Numbered from the stretch's first letter, positions 40,995 through 49,753 are shown. The stretch: 64,000 nucleotides of DNA from Saprospiraceae bacterium (GCA_019187225.1 JABAQQ010000028.1:211092-275091), one strand, 5' to 3'. Notes: generated by a model not told the origin, from the sequence alone. Numbers and translations: made by a program.

Positions 40995-41558
40995 ATGGAG
41001 ATCACCGAAGTCTTCTACCCCCGCAACCGCGCCGAATGGCACGCCTGGCTTGAAACGCACCACCAAACGAAACCCGAAGTGTGGCTGCGCACCTTTCGCA
41101 AAGCCAGCGGCCAGCCCTCCCTGCCCTACGACGACATGGTGGAGGAGGCGCTCTGCTTCGGCTGGATTGACGGCGCCGTGAAAAAATACGACGAAGACAG
41201 CAGGGTGCAGCGCGTCACTCCGCGCCGGAAAAAACCCTTCCTCTCCGAACTCAACCGCCAGCGCGTATGGAAACTCCAGCGCCTCGGACTGATGACCCAG
41301 GCGGGCATCGAACCCATCGCCGACCAGATCGGCTCGCCCGATGACCCGCTCGTGATTCCCGCCTGGATACTGGAAGCCTTGCAGGCCGACCCGAAGATTT
41401 GGGAGACTTTCGAGCAATTCCCCCACCACTACAAGCGCCTCAAGATCGGCTGGATCGCCGAGATCCGGGGCGACAGCCGCCGCGAGGAAGCCAACAAGCG
41501 CCTGAATTACCTGATCAAAATGACGGGAATGGGGAAGATGTACGGGACGGTGCCGTGA
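40995..41558 (+). CDS. YdeI/OmpD-associated-family protein
   Basis: 187 residues starting MEITEVFYPRNRAEWHAWLE. The YdeI/OmdA family block FGWIDGAVKKYDEDSRVQRV TPR is at about residue 55, and the C-terminal helical part ends EEANKRLNYLIKMTGMGKMY. The family's reaction is unknown. Its last 42 bases plus a few more are duplicated at 42467-42511 on the far side of the DUF433-DUF5615 pair (see findings). Confidence 0.88.
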   Translation: MEITEVFYPRNRAEWHAWLETHHQTKPEVWLRTFRKASGQPSLPYDDMVEEALCFGWIDGAVKKYDEDSRVQRVTPRRKKPFLSELNRQRVWKLQRLGLMTQAGIEPIADQIGSPDDPLVIPAWILEALQADPKIWETFEQFPHHYKRLKIGWIAEIRGDSRREEANKRLNYLIKMTGMGKMYGTVP

Positions 41559-41561
41559 AGC
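41517..41561 (+). repeat. 45-base direct repeat, left copy
   Basis: This segment, covering the last codons and stop of the YdeI-family gene, matches 42467-42511 at 42 of 45 positions. It begins AAAATGACGGGAATGGGGAA. Confidence 0.9.
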
Positions 41562-41567
41562 ACATTT

Positions 41568-41674
41568 GGTAGCGCGGCGTTTACGTCGCCCTGTTGAAGA
41601 CCATTTATGGCCGTATTCGGATAAAGTTCGGGCATAAATGCCCTTGAACCGGGCGGCGTAAACGCCGCGCTACC
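41568..41674. repeat. GGTAGCGCGGCGTTTACG inverted repeat
   Basis: Bases 41568-41609 and 41633-41674 pair with 37 of 42 matches around a 23-base loop. It lies between the left direct-repeat copy and the DUF433 gene. Confidence 0.85.
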
Positions 41675-41745
41675 GATGAACGCGACTTACGAGGCAACCT
41701 CTGGTAAAAATCGGCCAGCGAGTGTTCGGGTAGTAAAATCATGCT

Positions 41746-41753
41746 TATATTTG
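41746..41753 (+). promoter_or_regulatory. -7 element for the DUF433-DUF5615 pair
   Basis: TATATTTG, 19 bases before the ATG at 41773, leaving a very short leader. Confidence 0.4.
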
Positions 41754-41772
41754 CACAATCAAGTTTTTCAAA

Positions 41773-42117
41773 ATGGATTTTAGTCATCCTGTTTCAAAAG
41801 TACCACTTAAGATAGACGCTGCAGGAGTAGTCCGCGTTGGTGAAACCCGCGTCACGCTGGATACCGTAATTGGCGCATTTAAAAATGGCGCTACCAGCGA
41901 GGAAATTGTGTTTCAGTTTCCCGTACTCGAATTAAGCGATGTCTATGCCATCATCGGTTTTTATCTGAAAAATCAAGCCGGAGTGGAGCGATATCTTACC
42001 CAACAAAAAGCCGGCGCTGAAAGCATACGTCAGAAAATTGAAGCGAAATTCCCGCCGGCTGGTATTCGTCAACGGCTTTTGCAACGCCGCTCTGCTCATC
42101 AATCTCCCGCCTCCTGA
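41773..42117 (+). CDS. DUF433-family putative antitoxin
   Basis: 114 residues. The DUF433 pattern is visible: IDAAGVVRVGETRVTLDTVI, then FKNGATSEEIVFQFPVLELS and DVYAIIGFYLKNQAGVERYL. DUF433 proteins often act as antitoxin-like DNA-binding partners of DUF5615 PIN-like proteins. Its stop overlaps the start of the next gene by one base (TGATG), so they are coupled. The pair lies between two copies of a 45-base direct repeat. Confidence 0.87.
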   Translation: MDFSHPVSKVPLKIDAAGVVRVGETRVTLDTVIGAFKNGATSEEIVFQFPVLELSDVYAIIGFYLKNQAGVERYLTQQKAGAESIRQKIEAKFPPAGIRQRLLQRRSAHQSPAS

Positions 42118-42464
42118 TGCGCTTTTTGGCCGATGAAAATTTCAACAATCACATTTTCAGGGGATTGCTTTTGCACAAGCCTGATTTGGACATCGTTCGT
42201 GTACAGGATGTCGGGCTTTCCGGCAAAGGCGACCCGGAAGTGTTGGCTTGGGCGTTGGCTGAAAACCGGATACTGCTCACCCATGACGCCAAGACAATTC
42301 CCGCTTTCGCTTTTGCACGGTTGGCTGACGGACATGCTATACCCGGCATTTTCATCGCTCCCTGGGACGCCTATATCGGTCAGGTAATTATGGATTTGCT
42401 GCTCATCATCGAATGCAGTAAGCAGGAAGAATGGGAGGGGCAGATTCATTATTTACCATTGTAG
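42117..42464 (+). CDS. DUF5615 PIN-like putative toxin
   Basis: 115 residues. The PIN-like acidic residues are in MRFLADENFNNHIFRGLL (Asp/Glu near the start) and in AENRILLTHDAKTI (Asp after Thr-His). The central VQDVGLSGKGDPEVLAWALA is typical of DUF5615. The domain is predicted to act as a nuclease when free of its DUF433 partner. Toxicity is inference. Confidence 0.87.
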   Translation: MRFLADENFNNHIFRGLLLHKPDLDIVRVQDVGLSGKGDPEVLAWALAENRILLTHDAKTIPAFAFARLADGHAIPGIFIAPWDAYIGQVIMDLLLIIECSKQEEWEGQIHYLPL

Positions 42465-42466
42465 GG

Positions 42467-42511
42467 AAAATGACGGGAATGGGGAAGATGTATGGGACGA
42501 TGCCGTGATGC
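42467..42511 (+). repeat. 45-base direct repeat, right copy
   Basis: Matches 41517-41561 with three differences. It follows the DUF5615 stop by two bases. Confidence 0.9.
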
Positions 42512-42536
42512 TCCTCATTGGGGATTGTGTTAAAAG

Positions 42537-42872
42537 TCATTGTACATTTTGCCGCAACGGCAAAAAAAAGTTGTGAAAACTCACATGGTGGCCGATCTCG
42601 TGCGCCAGCACGTCGCAGGCGGCCCATTTGGAGCGGGCGTCGGACTGGAAGTCCCTGAGAAAAATGGTATTGTACAGGATGAAGCGCTGGCCGCCTTCCT
42701 CGCAGGCGAGGGAGTTTTTGACGTCGGCGGATTTCAACCGGAACCGCTGGGGGATGCCGATGGCGCGGCATATCTCGCCGACGATCTGCCGCGCCTGTTC
42801 GTCCGGGTCGAAAACGAAAGGGTTTTCGTTTTTCACGTCGGTATCGAACGCGCAGCCCCTGGGGATGCTCAT
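42537..42872 (-). pseudogene. Broken exported zinc-metalloprotease-like gene
   Basis: From ATG 42872 there are 111 residues (MSIPRGCAFDTDVKNENPFV...) with a protease motif VLAHEIGHHVSFH near the end, then a stop 11 residues later. Upstream of the ATG the same frame reads KPLLLFIPVLFATVAANAQQ, a normal signal peptide without any start codon. Complete relatives usually continue well past HExxH with a third-ligand segment. So both the start and the C-terminal half seem lost. The 3' break lies close to the right direct-repeat copy. Confidence 0.6.
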
Positions 42873-42957
42873 GCGCTGCTGGGCATTGGCCGCAACGGTG
42901 GCAAAGAGGACGGGGATGAAGAGCAGGAGCGGTTTGTGTGCTGGACCGGAATGCGGG

Positions 42958-42965
42958 CAAATATA
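42958..42965 (-). promoter_or_regulatory. -7 element for the broken protease gene
   Basis: CAAATATA on the plus strand is TATATTTG on the minus strand. It lies just upstream of the signal-peptide-like codons. Confidence 0.35.
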
Positions 42966-43161
42966 AAAAAATGAATCGGGATGGGAAAGATTGCGATTGG
43001 ATGATAAGCATTGCCCGTTACTGCATTTTCACCATGCGGCACACAACGCCCACCGCATTAATACCTTTTTCTATCCTTAAAAATCAAAAATATCCCGATT
43101 CAATCCCCCCCATGCAGCAATAACCAAACCGCCTGCACCATTTGTAAAACACAAATTCAAA

Positions 43162-43701
43162 ATGGATGCAACGCTGAAAAAACACATTGACCAATGCTTG
43201 CGAGGCGACACGGGGGCCCAGCGCCAACTCTTCGAGCGGTACAAAACCTGGCTGTTCCCCATCTGCCTGCGCTATGCCCGCGACCGCCCCGAAGCGCAGG
43301 ATATGTTGCAGGACGCTTTTCTGGTCATTTTCAGGGACTTGGGTCAGTACAAGGGCGAGGGCGCCCTCGGTGCCTGGCTCCAGCGCGTCACGGTACGCGT
43401 CGCGCTGCAACACCTGCGCCGCAAAAACCCGTTGCGTTTCGCCGAAGACTACGACGAACTTCCGCCCGAAACTTACGACTTTAACCCGGACACAGGGCTC
43501 GACGGCGAAGCCATCCTGCTCATGGTACAGCAACTTCCGCCGGGCTACCGGGCGGTGTTCAACCTGCGCTGCATGGAAGGCTTCGAATACCCCGAAATCG
43601 CCGCCGAACTGGGCATCGCCGAAAGCAGCGTGCGCTCGCAGTACACCCGCGCGTGCCGCCAATTGCGGGGAATGGTGGAGCGAATGCTGGTGATGATATA
43701 G
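43162..43701 (+). CDS. ECF RNA polymerase sigma factor
   Basis: 179 residues. Region 2 is FPICLRYARDRPEAQDMLQD AFLVIFRDLGQY (about residues 30-62). Region 4 is VQQLPPGYRAVFNLRCMEGF with helix-turn-helix YPEIAAELGIAESSVRSQYT. This is a SigZ/Bacteroidota-type ECF factor. It is followed by a repeat hairpin and a large membrane partner, so it is probably held by that partner and freed by an envelope signal. Confidence 0.92.
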   Translation: MDATLKKHIDQCLRGDTGAQRQLFERYKTWLFPICLRYARDRPEAQDMLQDAFLVIFRDLGQYKGEGALGAWLQRVTVRVALQHLRRKNPLRFAEDYDELPPETYDFNPDTGLDGEAILLMVQQLPPGYRAVFNLRCMEGFEYPEIAAELGIAESSVRSQYTRACRQLRGMVERMLVMI

Positions 43702-43793
43702 AATGGGTTGATAAGAGTTGATAAAGGTTTATCAAGTTGATTATCAACCTTCATCAACCCTATCAACCTTCATCAACTTTTAAAAATCTTGTC
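43702..43793. repeat. GGTTGATAA/ATCAACC hairpin in a sigma operon
   Basis: GTTGATAAGAGTTGATAAAG words are followed by inverse TTATCAACCTTCATCAACC words. They occupy the whole gap between the sigma factor stop and the next ATG. The same word family occurs at 5893-6026. Confidence 0.8.
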
Positions 43794-45848
43794 ATGGAAA
43801 ATAAACTACCACACGATCCCAACTTTGAACAATTCGTCCGGCAGGCACTGCAAAAAACGGACGGCACGCCCGATGAAAACACCTGGGCGGGCATCGCCGC
43901 GCAGCAAGGTCGCCGCAACGTGTGGCTGCGAATCCGGCACTATGGACTTCGCTTCGCGCCGGTTGTCATCGCGCTGGTGTTGGCGGTAGCCGGATGGAAG
44001 TATTTTGCTGCCGGCACCAAAACGCCGTCGGAAATGCAGCCTGAAATACCGCAACAAACGGCGCCTGCGCAACAGCCGCAGGTGAACGCAGCCGAACCGG
44101 TGTCCCCCGATGCCGCTGTTTCCGAAACAGCGCAGGCGAAAAGCGTTCGGGAACAACCCGCTGCCGGTCGCCGCTGGAACAGCGCTCCCGCCGCAACGGT
44201 GCGTTTTGCCGCCGAAGAGGGCTTGCGCTACGAAAATCCCGCCACCGGCACGTCGGTTTATATTCCGGCCAACTCACTCGTGAACGCGCATGGCAAACCT
44301 GTAAGCGGCGAAGTGGAATTCGAACTGCGCGAATTCCGCAGCATCCCCGATTTTTTGACTTCGGGCATCCCGATGCACTATGCCGACGAGCGCGGCGAAT
44401 ACTTTTTTAACTCCGGCGGCATGTTCGACCTGCGGGTGAATCAAAATGGCAAACAGTTGCAAATGGCCGCCGGGCAGGCCTGCGACGTGCGCTTTACTTC
44501 GACGCACCAACTGACGCAGCCCAGCCTGTATTATTTCGACGAAACCGAAAACGCCTGGAAATACCAGCCCGATCCTGCTTTCACTACTTCCGAACTGCCG
44601 CCCGTCGTGACGGAAACGACCGTTGTGCGCGACAACCTCGGGCTTAAAACGGCGTGTTTGCCGCACGAATCCATTGCTCCTCAAGGCGTTTGGGCGCAGC
44701 CACAGGGAGAGGAAGCGGTTGCTTTTTTGCAAGACGCCGTTCAGACGGGATACGATTATGCCTTTGGAAAAGTAACGATGCCGGGTTGGTTTCGCAAACA
44801 TTCCGATTGGAACAACGAACAGTTGCTCAGCGGTTTGGAACACAGCGTTATTCGAATGAAGCGTCACAAGGACACCGACGATATGTTTTTCCCGGAAGAC
44901 GTGAACAACGTTTTCACCGAGTTGAAAGCCTTCAAGGATTGCTATTTTATCGTCAACGACGGCCTCGGCGGCAAAAAGTCTTTCACCAAAGAAGACTTCG
45001 ATTCCTATTGGGACCGCGTGTCGGTGGTACAGGAAAACGGGGCGCTGTGCTACGTCTCGTTTTTGGGCAAACAAGGTCTGCTACAATTCTATGCGACGCT
45101 GACGGGCAGCACGGAAAATTCGAATTTCGACGCGGATAAAGTCTTGGCGGAATACACGCACCTGCGCAACCAGCGGCAGCAAAATTTTGAAAAACAGGCC
45201 AATTCCTGGCGGCGTTTCTATTTTACAGCGCAAATGTTTCAAGAACCGGAAGAATGGTGCATGGACGCCACCACGTGGTTCGACTATTTTGACAAAAACC
45301 TCCCGCTCATGCGCAAACGCTACGCCGCTTTGAAAGAACAAGGCGTCGCCGACAACATGCAAACAACCGCGCAAACCTGGAACAACTGGCAAAAACGCCT
45401 GCGCGACATCAGATTGGACAACTACGGGAACAAACGCTCTTTCGACCGGGGCATGGCAAGGGCAGATGGCCTGACCTACGCCTTGCGCGTCACTAATTTC
45501 GGCATCTACAACTGCGACCAGATTTTCATTCTGAGAGACGACGAAGTGTACTTGTTCGCCGCTTACAAGACTTCTGACGGTCAGAGAATTGTGCCGAAAA
45601 ACGTGTGCGTCATGGAGCGGAAAAGGCGAATTTGTTTCGGAATGTGGAAACCCGAAAAAATGCTGTACGCGCCGAATTACAAACTCGACATCGTCGTGAT
45701 GGACACTTCCGGGCGTTTCTATTACATGCCCGCCGCCGACTATGAAAAAGCGGATTTGAAAGACCGAAAATCCTACACTTTCACCGTCGAAGATGTGACG
45801 AAAAAAATCCAAACTCCGCGTGATTGGGCTGAGTTGCTGGAGATATAG
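43794..45848 (+). CDS. Large membrane-anchored sigma-operon protein (putative anti-sigma)
   Basis: 684 residues. The first 45 residues (MENKLPHDPNFEQFVRQALQ, WAGIAAQQGRRNVWLRIR) are cytoplasmic, followed by one helix (FAPVVIALVLAVAGWKYFAA). The remainder is periplasmic: a Pro/Ala-rich linker, then a beta-rich part (TSVYIPANSLVNAHGKPVSG, SGEVEFELREFRSIPDFLTS) and a helical part with many aromatics. No known domain is recognised in the periplasmic part. Its position after an ECF sigma gene suggests an anti-sigma sensor. An ATG at 43737 would start in the hairpin and is rejected. Confidence 0.72.
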   Translation: MENKLPHDPNFEQFVRQALQKTDGTPDENTWAGIAAQQGRRNVWLRIRHYGLRFAPVVIALVLAVAGWKYFAAGTKTPSEMQPEIPQQTAPAQQPQVNAAEPVSPDAAVSETAQAKSVREQPAAGRRWNSAPAATVRFAAEEGLRYENPATGTSVYIPANSLVNAHGKPVSGEVEFELREFRSIPDFLTSGIPMHYADERGEYFFNSGGMFDLRVNQNGKQLQMAAGQACDVRFTSTHQLTQPSLYYFDETENAWKYQPDPAFTTSELPPVVTETTVVRDNLGLKTACLPHESIAPQGVWAQPQGEEAVAFLQDAVQTGYDYAFGKVTMPGWFRKHSDWNNEQLLSGLEHSVIRMKRHKDTDDMFFPEDVNNVFTELKAFKDCYFIVNDGLGGKKSFTKEDFDSYWDRVSVVQENGALCYVSFLGKQGLLQFYATLTGSTENSNFDADKVLAEYTHLRNQRQQNFEKQANSWRRFYFTAQMFQEPEEWCMDATTWFDYFDKNLPLMRKRYAALKEQGVADNMQTTAQTWNNWQKRLRDIRLDNYGNKRSFDRGMARADGLTYALRVTNFGIYNCDQIFILRDDEVYLFAAYKTSDGQRIVPKNVCVMERKRRICFGMWKPEKMLYAPNYKLDIVVMDTSGRFYYMPAADYEKADLKDRKSYTFTVEDVTKKIQTPRDWAELLEI

Positions 45849-45862
45849 CATGTGGTGCGTTG

Positions 45863-45963
45863 TCTGTTGTAAGCACCCGTCCGATCTACGTTGTCATGTT
45901 GTAAACAACCGTCCGATCTACGGGAAGGCACACCGTAGACCGGACGGTTGTTTACAACATGAC
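45863..45963. repeat. CCGTCCGATCTACG repeat and inverted copy
   Basis: The word TTGTAA.CA.CCGTCCGATCTACG occurs twice in tandem (45867-45890 and 45900-45923). The arm 45893-45923 then pairs with 45933-45963 with one mismatch in 31. Confidence 0.85.
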
Positions 45964-45972
45964 AAAAAAATA

Positions 45973-46038
45973 AGAGGCCGTCTCAGAAGTTTAAATTTTG
46001 ACAGGATCGACAAAATTTAAACTTCTGAGACGGCCTCT
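45973..46038 (-). terminator. 28-bp perfect hairpin, likely bidirectional terminator
   Basis: AGAGGCCGTCTCAGAAGTTT and eight further bases pair perfectly with 46011-46038 around a 10-base loop. Reading on the minus strand it is followed by TTATTTTTTTGTC. On the plus strand a weaker ATTTTTAAAA follows. It separates convergent genes. Confidence 0.8.
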
Positions 46039-46048
46039 ATTTTTAAAA

Positions 46049-47137
46049 TTACCGCTGATCCAGATAAACCGCTGCCGAAGCCACAGCCGAGCCCACCGGC
46101 CCGCCCAATTCCATTCCGATGATGTCGGCCCATACCCAGTCGGGGATCAAGGATGCTTCCGGCGTGCCGCCGCCCGGCTGGGGCGAAGAGATGGACTTCC
46201 AGTACCAGAAGTAGCGGCTGTATTTCAGCACAGAGAGCATCGAGAGCACTACTTTGGGATTGTCGAGCGACGCGCTTGCAGCCAACTGGTTTTCGTGTTC
46301 GGTGATGATGCGGACGAACTTGCCCAGTTCTTCCGGCGAAGTGACGGGTATGGCTGCCGCTTCGTCGAAGATGGCCAGCAACGTCTTTTTATCGTTGGCG
46401 CTCAGGCGGGTTTCGTCGAGGCGGGCGGCGTAGTTGCCGTAGTCGCGGTCGAGGTGAAGGGCGAACAGGCTCTTTTGCTCTGCGGCACTTACCGGCAATT
46501 CAGCTTCGGCCATGAACGCGATCATTTTTTCGGTGAGCAACTTTTGGATGGCTTTTTTATCTCCGTTCAATGCTGCGATGGCGTCTTTGTTGTCGTGCAG
46601 GATGACCTGCACGGCGAGGTTGTGCAGTTGGCCGATGTTGTCCTGCGGGTTTTCAGGATTGACCAAGCGGGCGACGGGGCGCGAAAATTCGGGGCCGAAT
46701 TGCACGATCCTTTTGCCGGTCGCCTGGCCGCTGGCAGCGTCGCGCAGGGCGTAAAAACCGGCGGGGATGACCTGCTCTTCGATGCCCAGCTCATGGGCAG
46801 TGGCGGCGTCTATCGTGAAGTCGTCGGTCAATGGAAAATATTGGCCGAAGTACTGGCCTGCGTCGTCGCCATTGTCGAACTGAAGCCCCGGGCGGTTTTG
46901 GGAATTCAGGAGTTCGGTACCCCAACCGATCCAGATGCAGTTGCTGAAACTGTACATGCAGCCCCTTTGCGTGGAAGTGCCGAAATGGATGATGATGCGG
47001 TTGCCGTCGGGGATGGTGGGGGTGGTGGTTTCGACGGGAGTAATGACGTCGGCTGCTTCTTCGGTTTTGGTGCAGGAGAAAGTGATGAGAGAAAGTACGA
47101 TGAGGGTCAGTGCGGAGAAGAAATTACGGATTTTCAT
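46049..47137 (-). CDS. Hypothetical lipoprotein
   Basis: 362 residues starting MKIRNFFSALTLIVLSLITF with a lipobox Cys (FSC). The N-terminal part binds nothing recognisable (RIIIHFGTSTQRGCMYSFSN, GCMYSFSNCIWIGWG has two Cys). The middle is helical (KKAIQKLLTEKMIAFMAEAE, SANDKKTLLAIFDEAAAIPV) and the end is hydrophobic and glycine-rich (VWADIIGMELGGPVGSAVAS), a segment that might insert into the membrane or fold as a small helical pair. No family is recognised. A start at 47281 is rejected because it precedes the signal. Confidence 0.7.
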   Translation of the reverse strand: MKIRNFFSALTLIVLSLITFSCTKTEEAADVITPVETTTPTIPDGNRIIIHFGTSTQRGCMYSFSNCIWIGWGTELLNSQNRPGLQFDNGDDAGQYFGQYFPLTDDFTIDAATAHELGIEEQVIPAGFYALRDAASGQATGKRIVQFGPEFSRPVARLVNPENPQDNIGQLHNLAVQVILHDNKDAIAALNGDKKAIQKLLTEKMIAFMAEAELPVSAAEQKSLFALHLDRDYGNYAARLDETRLSANDKKTLLAIFDEAAAIPVTSPEELGKFVRIITEHENQLAASASLDNPKVVLSMLSVLKYSRYFWYWKSISSPQPGGGTPEASLIPDWVWADIIGMELGGPVGSAVASAAVYLDQR

Positions 47138-47439
47138 GACAAAAAAATTGTGGAAGTGAGAAGTCTGATCGCCTACTCTTTTCTTCGGATTTTCGGCTTG
47201 CTCCGGTTCGTTTTTCAGCCGCCGTTTTTCGGGCGACTTTGAACTACTATCGGAGACTTCCGGAAACCTTACCCTCTCCACGAAATTTTTTTCAAAAAAA
47301 TCCGCTTGATGCCGGCCAGGAAATAAGTGTTCCTCCTTCCCTACCCCACCGTGTCATGCTGGGCCCAGCGAAGCATCCGGTTAAACGCAACTGATGCTGA
47401 TGCTTCGCTGCGCTCAGCATGACACGGCGGGAAATGCAT
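47138..47439. other. Gene-free spacer with CCGTGTC palindrome (copy 2)
   Basis: Bases 47349-47377 pair with 47399-47427 (two mismatches in 29). The arms begin CCGTGTCATGCTG and contain CAGCGAAGCATC, matching the element at 22418-22504. No gene or clear -7 element is visible in the rest of the spacer. Confidence 0.75.
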
Positions 47440-49317
47440 TCACCGCATTTCCACTTCGTCAATCACGTTCAGCGCATCGGGATTCAGCACCCGCATTTTC
47501 ACTTTTTTCCCGTCCACGTCGAACAGGCACAGCGCGTGTTGCACGGTGAACATCTGCGTGTGCGCGCTCCAGGGCGCCTGTTCCTGGGCGTAGTAGGGCG
47601 CGCCTGCCGCGCCGTTGGTGATCTGCCAGATGGGGCGGCTGACGTTCAGTTTGGGCTTGTCCCAGCCGTCGGGGTAGATGTTCACTTCGGCGGTGAGCAG
47701 GAGGCGGTTGTAGTTGTGTTCGTCGCCGCAGAGCACGGCGAGGGTTTTGGCGCTTTTGTTGATGAGCAGGTCGAGGAAGCGGTCGCGGCGCTCGATGATG
47801 CCTTCGGCGGCGGGTTTGCCGCCGATGAAAGGCCGTTTCGAGTTGTCGCCGCGGTACCACATGTCGTCGCCGACGTGGCCGCCGTTGGGAAAACACGGCG
47901 TGTGCAGGGTGACGAACACGTGGTCAATCGCGGTGTCCGCTTCGAGCGCGGCGAGGGTGTTTTCGAGCCACTGCAACTGCCGGTCCATCAGGTAGCCGTG
48001 CAGGTTGCCGCCGGTGGAAGGGTCGGCCTGGAGTAAGGGAGCGTACCAGTAGTCGCTGTTGAGCACCACCATCGCCACGTTGTCCCAGGTATAGTAAAAA
48101 ACGTTTTCCTTGTAGGTGGGGAACTCCGCCTGCGTGAGTTCGGGGGCAATGGCGCCGCCGTCTTCGCCCTCCGGGCCGTTGAGCGGATTGACGAACGCTT
48201 CGGCCATGACCGCTTCCGCCGACGCCGTTTCGTAGGGAAAACCGTCCACAAAAGCCGTCCATTTTCCTTCTTTGTCCGTGAAAATATACCCCAGCGCCTC
48301 GTGGTTGCCCTGACCGGCGATCACGGGCATGTAGTGCCAGAACGGCTCCACGGCGCGTTTCCAGTTGGCGAATTGCAGCAATTGCTCCCCACGACCCGAC
48401 AGGTATCCGTTGATCATGTCGCCGGTGAACTGGAAAAACGCCGCGCCCTGCTGCACCGCCAGCGCGGCGGATTTTTTCATGATGTAATTGTTCGCGCCGT
48501 ACACCATGCGCTCGCCGCCGCCGAGGGCGTGGCGGCTGTCGCTGCTGTATGCAAAAGTGAAGGGGCGCCGGGCGCCCGGCGCCGGGGCGGTTTGCAGGGT
48601 GTAGGACTGGGAAAAATCGCCGTATGTCACCGTGTAGGGATAGTGCGTATCCGGGGTGAGACCGTCGAGGACGATCTCGTGGTGCGTGGCCGCGTCTTTT
48701 TCGGAAAAAATCTTGTCGCCCACCTGCACCTTCGCCGTTACGGGGAGGTTGGTCTCGAACCAGACGGTCGCACTCCGGTGCTGCACATCGGCCAGAAAAG
48801 GCCCCTCGATGACGGTCGGTGCCACCTCGAACGGGCCTGTGCCTTTCAAACTAACCACCCCGTCGTAGAGGATCATTCCCGCTTCGTCCTGCACACGGTA
48901 GCCGATGCTCAGCCGCCCGCTTTTTTGCCAGCCGATCATGTCGTAGGGATTGCGAAAATCCTTTTTGACGTTGATGCTGATCTTGCCTTCTTCGAGCGGG
49001 CGGCTTTTCAGGTAAGCGGGTAAAGGATGCGGCGTAATGCCGTAAGGGATCAGGCCGTACGTCACCGTGCCTTTGAATTCGGGCATCCCGAAATCCAGCG
49101 TCAGACCGTCGGCGGTACCGGCGGGCTTGCCGAGCATCCGTTCGAGGGTGTACAGCGGCGCAGTGTTGTCGGCGAAGTAGCGCTCCTTGCCTTTCTGGAA
49201 ATACAGCCGCCCACCCTTGTCGTAGGCAAGGTTCGTATAGGAGGCGGGGATACGGGGCGTTTGGGCGGGGAGGGAGAGGTGGAGGGCCAAAAAGGCAGGG
49301 AGCAGCAGTCGCTTCAT
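47440..49317 (-). CDS. Purple-acid-phosphatase-like metallophosphoesterase
   Basis: 625 residues with signal peptide LLLPAFLALHLSLPAQ. An FN3-like domain (about residues 165-250: SATVWFETNLPVTAKVQVGD, LDGLTPDTHYPYTVTYGDFS) precedes the calcineurin-type phosphatase: FAYSSDSRHALGGG, FFQFTGDMINGYLSG, VIAGQGNHEALGY, VFVTLHTPCFPNG, VLCGDEHNYNRLLL. The FN3 plus metallophosphatase order is that of purple acid phosphatases. It is probably exported and acts on phosphate esters. The upstream extension to 49419 is repeat-coded and rejected. Confidence 0.87.
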   Translation of the reverse strand: MKRLLLPAFLALHLSLPAQTPRIPASYTNLAYDKGGRLYFQKGKERYFADNTAPLYTLERMLGKPAGTADGLTLDFGMPEFKGTVTYGLIPYGITPHPLPAYLKSRPLEEGKISINVKKDFRNPYDMIGWQKSGRLSIGYRVQDEAGMILYDGVVSLKGTGPFEVAPTVIEGPFLADVQHRSATVWFETNLPVTAKVQVGDKIFSEKDAATHHEIVLDGLTPDTHYPYTVTYGDFSQSYTLQTAPAPGARRPFTFAYSSDSRHALGGGERMVYGANNYIMKKSAALAVQQGAAFFQFTGDMINGYLSGRGEQLLQFANWKRAVEPFWHYMPVIAGQGNHEALGYIFTDKEGKWTAFVDGFPYETASAEAVMAEAFVNPLNGPEGEDGGAIAPELTQAEFPTYKENVFYYTWDNVAMVVLNSDYWYAPLLQADPSTGGNLHGYLMDRQLQWLENTLAALEADTAIDHVFVTLHTPCFPNGGHVGDDMWYRGDNSKRPFIGGKPAAEGIIERRDRFLDLLINKSAKTLAVLCGDEHNYNRLLLTAEVNIYPDGWDKPKLNVSRPIWQITNGAAGAPYYAQEQAPWSAHTQMFTVQHALCLFDVDGKKVKMRVLNPDALNVIDEVEMR

Positions 49318-49753
49318 AAATAATTGTTTGAAAGTAGTTTGAGTGGTTTGAGTAGTTTGAATGGTTTGAAATTGTTGGCAGCCTGTTTTTTTAAAAGTGA
49401 CGAGGGTGTTCAAGACCACTTTGCGCTGGCTAAAGTTGGTTGTCGAAGGGGCAAATCTTAAAAAAATATGGTCAAAAAATCAGGTAACTAATAATGTAAA
49501 GGACTGGGATAATATGGCTTTCGGGTGATTTCATGCAGCGATCCGCCATTTGCGGCCACTCCCGGCGCGGGCATCGCTCGTCCCTTGTTTAGTCGCCGCC
49601 GTTGCTCACAGGAGGCCGGCAGGAACAAACCGACTAAACCGGAAGGGAAAGCAAGACGGGGCGGAAGCCGGGATTATCGCCCGGCGCGCCGTTGCAGGTA
49701 TGTGACCTTTTATGGTGTTTCCCGCAGATTTTCGCAGAAAAATGACGCGGATT
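49318..49753. other. Gene-free spacer with GGTTTGAGTA words
   Basis: Tandem AGTTTGAGTGGTTTGAG words (about 49331-49372) lie directly before the phosphatase gene. A degenerate CGCAGATTTTCGCAG / GACGCGGATTTT fragment lies at 49726-49756, related to the repeat at 30896. The rest holds no gene. Confidence 0.6.

Noticed and set aside
45998-47242. A 414-codon plus ORF over the lipoprotein gene
   Set aside because: The minus strand has a lipoprotein signal and uniform codon use. The plus frame begins in the terminator hairpin.
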